Shown here one piece after another: positions 58,328 to 64,000 of a stretch of DNA of 64,000 bases (position 1 is its first letter; the number at the start of each line of letters is the position of its first letter). Both the position numbers and the translations under genes were made by a program. A model generated the notes under the pieces. The model searched no databases. It was given only the letters and a program-made list of their open reading frames with translations, and had not been told where the DNA came from. The stretch is from Limnohabitans sp. (lineage in GTDB: Bacteria > Pseudomonadota > Gammaproteobacteria > Burkholderiales > Burkholderiaceae_C), in the NCBI GenBank assembly GCA_009693505.1, contig SHXD01000006.1:1-64000 (forward strand), given 5' to 3'.

Positions 58328-59392
58328 GTGAATATCGCAACGCTGCTAGAAACCTATGGCGATCATTGGGTGCTCGCCATAGGAGGCGCTTTGATTGGGC
58401 TGTTGTTTGGCTTTAGTGCACAGCGGTCTAAGTTTTGCGCACGCGCGGCAGTCATTGAGTGTTGCGAAGGTGAATGGCGCCAACGATTTGCTGGATGGAT
58501 GCTGGCTTTCGCAAGCGCAGTCCTTGTCGTTCAATTCGCCATCAGTCTAGGTTTCTTAAAGCCTGAAACTTCGCGCCAGTTGGGATCCCTGGGCAGCATC
58601 TCTGGCTCTGTTTTGGGTGGGTTAATGTTTGGTATGGGCATGATCATGACGCGAGGTTGTGCCAGTCGCTTGATTATTCTTTCTGCTAACGGTAATTTAC
58701 GTGCTTGGATTTCTGGTTTGGTTTTTGCCGTCACTGTTCAAGCCACAATTTCGGGTGCATTGGCACCCATCCGACAAAACATCGCTTCTTGGTGGCTCAT
58801 TGATGGTGGTGCCGATCGAAACTTTTTGAACTACTTTGGCGTGTCATCATGGGCCGGCTTATTGATTGGCTTCGTCTTCTTGGGTGTTGCAGTTTGGCGT
58901 TTTAGGGAAACTTCTGGGTCTGCCAAGCCCATGATATGGGAAAATATTTTTGTTGGTTTGGCAATTGCTGCTGGTTGGTTATTCACCCAGTGGGTTGCCA
59001 GTGCATCTTTTGAACCCGTTGCTGTACAAGGGCTCTCTTTTAGCGGACCGTCCGCAGAATGGCTAACGCGCGTTCTTTACACCGAAACCGCACCCAAATT
59101 TGCCTTCGATGCTGGCTTGTTGCCCAGCGTATTTGTGGGCTCATTGATTGCATCTGTTTTTTTTGGCGAATTCAAATTTGAAGGTTTCCAGACAGAAAAC
59201 AAATTAGGTCACTACCTTAGCGGAGCGATCTTGATGGGCTTTGGCGGAGTGCTTGCTGGCGGATGCACAGTGGGCGCAGGGATGTCGGGTGGGGTTGTTT
59301 TTTCAAATACAGCTTGGCTCACGCTGATCTCGATCATTGCAGGAGCTGCCATGACTTACAAATTTTTAAAGATCATTGGTGCCCCAACTTAA
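58328..59392 (+). CDS. YeeE/YedE-family sulfur permease (TsuA-like)
   Basis: The 354-residue membrane protein has many hydrophobic helices and the three cysteine-bearing family motifs: SKFCARAAVIECC near residue 37, MTRGCASRLI near 110 and GGCTVGAGMSGG near 315. TsuA homologues import thiosulfate through cysteine relays. GTG at 58328 is chosen because GGAG lies 6 bases before it; an in-frame TTG at 58316 would put that site inside the gene. It is the only + strand gene of the sox island. Confidence 0.9.
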   Translation: MNIATLLETYGDHWVLAIGGALIGLLFGFSAQRSKFCARAAVIECCEGEWRQRFAGWMLAFASAVLVVQFAISLGFLKPETSRQLGSLGSISGSVLGGLMFGMGMIMTRGCASRLIILSANGNLRAWISGLVFAVTVQATISGALAPIRQNIASWWLIDGGADRNFLNYFGVSSWAGLLIGFVFLGVAVWRFRETSGSAKPMIWENIFVGLAIAAGWLFTQWVASASFEPVAVQGLSFSGPSAEWLTRVLYTETAPKFAFDAGLLPSVFVGSLIASVFFGEFKFEGFQTENKLGHYLSGAILMGFGGVLAGGCTVGAGMSGGVVFSNTAWLTLISIIAGAAMTYKFLKIIGAPT

Positions 59393-59404
59393 ATCCAGCT
59401 TGTT

Positions 59405-60022
59405 TTATTTGCCGCTTAGGTACTCAGCCACGGCGGCCATTTCTAGAGGTGTCATTTTGCTCACAATGGCATGCATGACTGCATTGTCATTGTTGCGCTC
59501 TCGCGTATTGAACTGCTTGAGTTGTGTTTCAGTGTAAACAGCATACTGGCTGGCAAGTCGTGGCAATGAAACCGTGCCTTTAGCTTCTGCGCCATGGCAG
59601 CTTGAACAGGAAGGCACACCGCTGAGCTTGTTACCGTTGTGAAAAATGTACTGACCAACACCAGCCAAGTTTTTATCTTTGGGTGGCTCCACAACCACAT
59701 TTTGGTTTTCAAAAAAACGACCGATCGCCAGCATTTCATCGGCCGTGAGTTTTTCCACCATGCTGGCCATGGCCGTACTTTTGCGTTTGCCAGACTTGAA
59801 ATTGTCTAACTGCTTGGCAATGTACTCTGAGTGCTGTCCTGCAAGTCTTGGAAATACCTCACTGGAAGATTCGCCTTCTGCGCCATGGCAAAGAAAGCAC
59901 GAGCCAGAAATGATTTTCTTGGCCCGTGCTTCATCTGCTTGAGAAAAAACTGAAAAGTTAAGCGTCAGAAGAGACAAACCTAATGAAAGTTTGACGACCG
60001 AAGCTTTTTTGAACATGAACAT
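59405..60022 (-). CDS. Dihaem cytochrome c4
   Basis: The 205-residue protein has a signal peptide (VFSQA-DEA) and two similar class I haem domains: CFLCH (42-46) and CSSCH (139-143), each with its own PRLAGQ/PRLASQ and Met region. Cytochrome c4 is a periplasmic donor to cbb3 or other oxidases. It lies two bases after the fccB-like gene, so it may take electrons from sulfide oxidation. Confidence 0.92.
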   Translation of the reverse strand: MFMFKKASVVKLSLGLSLLTLNFSVFSQADEARAKKIISGSCFLCHGAEGESSSEVFPRLAGQHSEYIAKQLDNFKSGKRKSTAMASMVEKLTADEMLAIGRFFENQNVVVEPPKDKNLAGVGQYIFHNGNKLSGVPSCSSCHGAEAKGTVSLPRLASQYAVYTETQLKQFNTRERNNDNAVMHAIVSKMTPLEMAAVAEYLSGK

Positions 60023-60024
60023 GC

Positions 60025-61308
60025 TTATGCCAAGGTATCAGCCCAAATATTGCGTGCCCATGCCATGGCATAGCGGCCTTCAAGTTCATTGGCGGCACTA
60101 GAAACACCACCGGAGCCCGGAACCGTGAGCATGGTCTTTTTGTCGGCATCGTAGGCGTGAACGCTGGCCACGTGAACCACATCCTCAGAGCTGACAAAGC
60201 TGTAGCAAGTGTTGTTGTAGATGGGCAACTTGTTAGGTTCTTTGCCAGTCAGCAAAGCGACGACTGCGGCAGCGCAGGTCTTGCCATGTTGGTTAGCCAT
60301 GTGTCCTGACTTGGGCATAGCGGGCGCAATTTGAATGGAGTCGCCCAGCACATGAACGTTCTTGGCAGCCTTAGATTCAAATGTGAGGAAATCAACCTCG
60401 CACCAACGTTTGTTGGCTGTTGCCAATCCAGACTTCACGGCAATGTCGCCAGCACGCATGGGTGGAATGACGTTCAACACAGCGGCTTTGACATCGTCGT
60501 TGAATTCAAACTTGACTGTGTTGGTAGCGACATCGACATCAACCGCGTTGTGTTTGCCACGGTACTCAACGATACCTTTGTAACGCTCTGCCCATGCCTT
60601 TTTAAACAAGGGGCCTTTGGATGTGACATCTTCGTTGGCATCCAAAATGAGCACTTTGCTCTTGGGCTTGGCCTTGCTGAAGTACTCGGCCACTTGGCAT
60701 GCACGCTCATAGGGGCCGGGAGGGCAGCGGTATGGCGCCAATGGAATAGACAAGGCATAAACGCCCCCGTCGGACATAGCTTCTAATTGCTTGCGCAAAG
60801 CCAAAGTTTGAACGCCAGCTTTCCACGCATGCAAAACTTTATCTTGTGCGCCAGCTTTGCTCATACCAGGCAAAGATTCCATCATGAAGTCGACGCCTGG
60901 CGACAGAATGAGGCGGTCGTAGGCCACTTCACCGCCACTTGCCAATTTGACAATTCGCTTATCAGGATCGACTTGCGTGGCATAGTCTTTGATCAAATTG
61001 ACGCCATGGCGCTTGACCAAGTTGTCATATGACATGGTGACATCGGCCATTGTTTTACTGCCGCCAACGACCAAATTGGAAATAGGGCAAGACCAAAAAT
61101 TGGCGTTCGGCTCAATGAGGGTGACTTGAATGCCGTAGTCGGACCACATGCGTACGTATTTGGCTGCTGTGGCGCCACCGTAGCCACCACCCACGACCAC
61201 CACTTTAGGGCCACTGCCGCCACCGATAGATGCACAACCGGACATCAGTCCAAAAGCGCCGAATGCAGAACCTGCTGAAGCTGTTTGAATAAATTGACGA
61301 CGTTTCAT
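60025..61308 (-). CDS. Flavocytochrome c sulfide dehydrogenase, flavoprotein subunit (SoxF/FccB)
   Basis: The 427-residue protein has a Tat signal (KRRQFIQTASAGSAFGAFG), an FAD motif VVVVGGGYGGATAAKY (36-51), and Cys74 (FWSCPISN) plus Cys195 and Cys204, candidates for the redox disulfide next to FAD. It oxidises sulfide to polysulfide. The monohaem partner gene is directly upstream. Both soxF and fccB are used for this family. Confidence 0.93.
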   Translation of the reverse strand: MKRRQFIQTASAGSAFGAFGLMSGCASIGGGSGPKVVVVGGGYGGATAAKYVRMWSDYGIQVTLIEPNANFWSCPISNLVVGGSKTMADVTMSYDNLVKRHGVNLIKDYATQVDPDKRIVKLASGGEVAYDRLILSPGVDFMMESLPGMSKAGAQDKVLHAWKAGVQTLALRKQLEAMSDGGVYALSIPLAPYRCPPGPYERACQVAEYFSKAKPKSKVLILDANEDVTSKGPLFKKAWAERYKGIVEYRGKHNAVDVDVATNTVKFEFNDDVKAAVLNVIPPMRAGDIAVKSGLATANKRWCEVDFLTFESKAAKNVHVLGDSIQIAPAMPKSGHMANQHGKTCAAAVVALLTGKEPNKLPIYNNTCYSFVSSEDVVHVASVHAYDADKKTMLTVPGSGGVSSAANELEGRYAMAWARNIWADTLA

Positions 61309-61317
61309 GACAAGTCC

Positions 61318-61629
61318 TTATTTTTTCTGTGCGGCAAAATAGCCAGCAATGGCAATGATTTGGGCATCGCTGTACCCCTTGGAGAGCTGGTGCATGATGG
61401 TGGCGGGTTTTCTGCCGGCTTTGAAATCAAGCATTTTCTTGACCATGTCATCTTTGTTAGCGCCTGCCAAGGATTCATTTCCTGGCTCGGCTCGACCGTT
61501 GGTGCCATGGCAGTTGGCGCAACCAGCAGCCCAGCTGCGAACTTGTAAAGGATCGGGTGTCTCAGTTTGTGCGTTGGCTGCAGTGTGTGCCAGCAGTACG
61601 GCGGCAAATAGCAAGAAGAATTTTTTCAT
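61318..61629 (-). CDS. Monohaem cytochrome c, SoxE/FccA-like
   Basis: The 103-residue protein has a signal peptide (AANA-QTE) and haem site CANCH (37-41), with distal Met in the TIMHQLSKGY region. The position directly upstream of the flavoprotein makes it the probable electron partner in flavocytochrome c sulfide dehydrogenase. 9 bases separate the two genes. Confidence 0.9.
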   Translation of the reverse strand: MKKFFLLFAAVLLAHTAANAQTETPDPLQVRSWAAGCANCHGTNGRAEPGNESLAGANKDDMVKKMLDFKAGRKPATIMHQLSKGYSDAQIIAIAGYFAAQKK

Positions 61630-61677
61630 AGTGTTTCTCGGTCGGTCAGTTGAACAAAATAAGCAGTTTGCAAAGGC

Positions 61678-62103
61678 TTAGGGTCTAAGGTAAACAAATC
61701 CAGATTTAGCTTGAAGCAAGGCCACTTCTGAGACACCGGAGGGCACGACGGAAGCTTCCATGATAACTCTGTCTTTAGGTATTTTACGAGTTACAAGGGT
61801 GTTATTGCAGACCTTGAACTCAACGCCTCTAGAGGAGAGGTCGCCAACGCTGCCGGCAAAACTTTCACCGATGGCGTTGGTAGCGCCATCGAGCAAGAAG
61901 TCTATGCCAGGGCCGTGAGTGACCACTGTAATTTTGACCGTGGGGTCGGCGGCCAGATGGTTGCGAATGTTACCCATGGCACGATAGGCCTGAGCCAAGC
62001 CTTCATTGATGTGATAGACCACTTTGACCTGTGCTTGTGCCAAAGCACTGGTAAATAAAGTCAAACAGAGGGCGCCAGCGCGCAGGATGTTGTATATATT
62101 CAT
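61678..62103 (-). CDS. Secreted DsrE-family protein
   Basis: The 141-residue protein has a signal peptide (ALAQA-QVK) and a DsrE/DsrF-like core (VKVVYHINEG... VTHGPGIDFLL... FKVCNNTL). One Cys, in KVCNNT, is at the place where DsrE proteins hold persulfide. The role may be binding or transferring sulfur in the periplasm. GGAG precedes the ATG. It begins the run with SoxE/FccB. Confidence 0.85.
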   Translation of the reverse strand: MNIYNILRAGALCLTLFTSALAQAQVKVVYHINEGLAQAYRAMGNIRNHLAADPTVKITVVTHGPGIDFLLDGATNAIGESFAGSVGDLSSRGVEFKVCNNTLVTRKIPKDRVIMEASVVPSGVSEVALLQAKSGFVYLRP

Positions 62104-62170
62104 TAGCCGCTCCTTATTTACAACAATGTTAATCTGACTCTCAGGTGTTAGTCACAGTAAAAACCCGACT

Positions 62171-62515
62171 TTAAACTGACTCGAGACTTTCAATGGCAAT
62201 TTGTGAACAGACCGCTTTACACAAATCGACAAAACTGGGGTTAGAGATGAAGTAATAGATTTGCACACCTTCACGCCGTTTGTGAACAATTCCTGCTCGA
62301 TACAATGTGCTTAAGTGCTGAGACATGTTAGATTGTGTTGTCTCTACTTCTTCAAGTAGTTCGCTGACGTTCTTTTCACCTGCACAAAGACTGCTCATAA
62401 TTCGCAAGCGCATTGGGGCAGACATGACTCTAAAAATTTCGGCAGCTCGGTTGAAAGTCACATCATCTTTTTCAAGAGTTTCAAATTGAATCACAGGTTT
62501 TGTTTTAAAGGCCAT
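62171..62515 (-). CDS. ArsR-family repressor, SoxR/BigR/SqrR-like
   Basis: The 114-residue winged helix protein has ETTQSNMSQHLSTLYRAGIV as its recognition region and RREGVQIYYFI as its wing. Cys44, Cys99 and Cys103 fit the cysteine-pair of persulfide sensors of this family, which lose DNA binding when a tetrasulfide or disulfide forms. The gene lies at the upstream end of the sox island, as soxR does elsewhere. No strong ribosome site is seen. Confidence 0.9.
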   Translation of the reverse strand: MAFKTKPVIQFETLEKDDVTFNRAAEIFRVMSAPMRLRIMSSLCAGEKNVSELLEEVETTQSNMSQHLSTLYRAGIVHKRREGVQIYYFISNPSFVDLCKAVCSQIAIESLESV

Positions 62516-62546
62516 GGCTTTAATATATCTTGAAACGACTTCTAAG

Positions 62547-64000
62547 TTAATTCTGATTTGTTTGCCGCATCGCTCGGCTCAATAAAAGCACGGGTATCAA
62601 ACCCACCGCCACCAAAGCCAAACTGGGCAACGCAGCTTCTCCCAGTCTTTCGTCTCTGGCCAGTTGAAATGCCACAACAGCCAAGGTATCTGTATTGAAT
62701 GGCCGGAGCACTAAGGTGGCGGGCAACTCTTTCATGACATCCACAAACACCAACAAAGCAGCAGCAAACACAGAGCGCTTCAGCAGGGGCGCGTGAACGC
62801 GGCTCAGTAAGGCCAAGCCCGTAACGCCCAGTGTTCGGGCTGAATCATCTAGGCTATTGGGAATGCGAGCATAGCCACTTTGAATCGATTGCAAGGCCAC
62901 TGCGCAGAACCTGACCAAGTAAGCCCAAATGAGTCCAAGTACGGAAGCCGTTATCCAGAAACCCACATGTGTTTCTGGCCATTGCTTTTGGATCCAAGTG
63001 ACGGGAAGCATCAGGCCAACTACTACCACGGCGCCCGGAATGGCGTAGCCCAAGCCCACTAATTGAGAAATGAAGCGTGCAAAGAAGTCCGCTTTGTTGC
63101 GCAAACTAAATGCAATGAGCAATGAAAAGCAAACGGCCAACAGGGCAGTGATGCCACCTAAACGCAGGCTATTGAATGACCATTCCAAAAACCGTTGCCA
63201 AGGAATGATTGTTTCAGACATGAGCAAGGGTTTGAGCATGAGCATGATGGGCAACGCAAACCCCAAAAAAACCAACAAACCACACCACGTGGCCAGAGCA
63301 AAGCCCGAAGCCTGGCTGAGTTGGGCGGGTTGTGCTTCCCGAGAATTTGCAGCGTTGGAGTTGCTCGAGGTAAATCGCATTCGTGCTTGGGCTTGCTTTT
63401 CAAGTTGCAACAAAATGAGCACCATGACCAATAAAAGTGTGGCCAACTGCGCGGCTGCAATGCGGTTGTCCATGATGAGCCAAGCTTTGTAAACACCCGC
63501 TGTGAAAGTTTGAATGCCAAAGTAACTGGACACACCAAAGTCAGCCAGAGTTTCCATGAGCGCAAGTGCCACACCTGCCGCAACGGCAGGTCTGGCCAAG
63601 GGCAAGGCCACCTCAGAAATTCTTCTGAAAAGGGGTGCGCCCAGCAATCTGGCGGCTTCCATCAGGTGCGATGCACGCTCGCTCAATGCGGTTCTTGCCA
63701 GCAAATACACATAGGGATAAAGCGTGAGCGAGAACACAAAGATGGCGCCACCTAAGCTTCTGATTTCGGGAAATACGCGACCTTCTAAGGACCATGTCGA
63801 CCGAATGAAATTTTGAAGTGGACCGCTAAATTGAAAAAAATCTGTGTAGGCATAAGCCACCACATAAGCGGGCATGGCCATGGGCAGCAACAAAGCCCAT
63901 TCAAAAAACGATTGACCCGGAAACTTAAACAAAGTGACGGCCGCCGCGGTACTCAAACCCAACACCGTGACGCCCACTGCAACGCCTGCACACAGCAGCA
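62547..64000 (-). CDS. ABC transporter permease, iron(III)/thiamine type (partial)
   Basis: The 3' 484 codons are present and the frame is open across the window edge, where a first helix is still visible (reading into VGVTVLGLSTAAAV). The protein has two halves of membrane helices (FbpB/ThiP type), each with an EAA-like loop: SHLMEAARLLGAPLFRRI and SLDDSARTLGVTGLALL. It would carry ferric iron or thiamine with a separate binding protein and ATPase. It lies upstream of the ArsR regulator in the same direction. Confidence 0.9.
   Translation of the reverse strand, partial: LLCAGVAVGVTVLGLSTAAAVTLFKFPGQSFFEWALLLPMAMPAYVVAYAYTDFFQFSGPLQNFIRSTWSLEGRVFPEIRSLGGAIFVFSLTLYPYVYLLARTALSERASHLMEAARLLGAPLFRRISEVALPLARPAVAAGVALALMETLADFGVSSYFGIQTFTAGVYKAWLIMDNRIAAAQLATLLLVMVLILLQLEKQAQARMRFTSSNSNAANSREAQPAQLSQASGFALATWCGLLVFLGFALPIMLMLKPLLMSETIIPWQRFLEWSFNSLRLGGITALLAVCFSLLIAFSLRNKADFFARFISQLVGLGYAIPGAVVVVGLMLPVTWIQKQWPETHVGFWITASVLGLIWAYLVRFCAVALQSIQSGYARIPNSLDDSARTLGVTGLALLSRVHAPLLKRSVFAAALLVFVDVMKELPATLVLRPFNTDTLAVVAFQLARDERLGEAALPSLALVAVGLIPVLLLSRAMRQTNQN

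Noticed and set aside
1-64000. CRISPR arrays, insertion sequences, prophage or integron
   Set aside because: No regularly spaced repeats, transposase, integrase or phage structural gene could be read in any frame.

Overview
The window reads as chromosomal DNA of a betaproteobacterium in the order Burkholderiales, most likely a Comamonadaceae member of the freshwater Limnohabitans/Polaromonas kind. This is inferred from the thrS-infC-rpmI-rplT-pheS-pheT-ihfA-merR-tRNA-Pro order, the monomeric isocitrate dehydrogenase, the TctC/Bug-type binding protein, the TRAP systems and a complete soxCDYZAXB locus; no search was possible. Coding density is very high. The largest gap without a gene is about 255 bases (38536-38790), and I see no insertion sequence, prophage, CRISPR array or integron.

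Region 1 (1-16.4 kb, almost all + strand) is housekeeping. It holds the end of thrS, infC with an unusual AUC start, rpmI, rplT, a terminator/attenuator, pheS, pheT, ihfA, a MerR-type regulator, tRNA-Pro(GGG), a cold-shock protein (- strand), clpS-clpA, yebC, purD, an acyltransferase, hemF, nadD, rsfS, rlmH, maf and a phytanoyl-CoA dioxygenase-like gene. Many neighbours overlap by 1-4 bases, so they are probably translationally coupled.

Region 2 (16.4-36.3 kb) is metabolic and transport. It has a gamma-glutamyltranspeptidase, a TrhO tRNA hydroxylase fused to a glutathione S-transferase-like domain, an alpha/beta hydrolase, a Baeyer-Villiger-type monooxygenase, a VOC protein, an idonate dehydrogenase-like enzyme, an SDR, a TRAP transporter, a gluconokinase and a TctC protein. 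Together the dehydrogenases, kinase and TRAP system suggest uptake of an aldonic acid (idonate/ketogluconate/gluconate) and its conversion to 6-phosphogluconate. Three MFS permeases, a class V aminotransferase, a TauE/SafE permease and a small unknown gene follow.

Region 3 (36.3-48.9 kb) has monomeric NADP-isocitrate dehydrogenase, a three-gene Rieske oxygenase operon (alpha, beta, ferredoxin; no reductase), a four-gene - strand run (CoA-binding protein, O-acetylhomoserine sulfhydrylase, acyl-CoA synthetase, ECHDC3-like crotonase), malonyl-CoA decarboxylase, a B12-binding radical SAM protein and a lone ModA.

Region 4 (48.9-62.5 kb) is a sulfur-oxidation island: soxCDYZAXB plus a metallo-beta-lactamase-fold protein, small c-type cytochromes, a SoxW-like thioredoxin, a YeeE/YedE (TsuA-like) sulfur permease, a cytochrome c4, a flavocytochrome-c sulfide dehydrogenase flavoprotein with a monohaem partner, a DsrE-like protein and an ArsR-family regulator with three cysteines. 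SoxCD implies full oxidation of thiosulfate to sulfate without sulfur globules. Two points stand out. A CsoR/CstR-like dyad overlaps the presumed promoter of soxC. The Tat-signal frame of the metallo-beta-lactamase gene can be joined to an ATG only by a -1 shift on a run of eight A. The window ends inside an iron/thiamine-type ABC permease.
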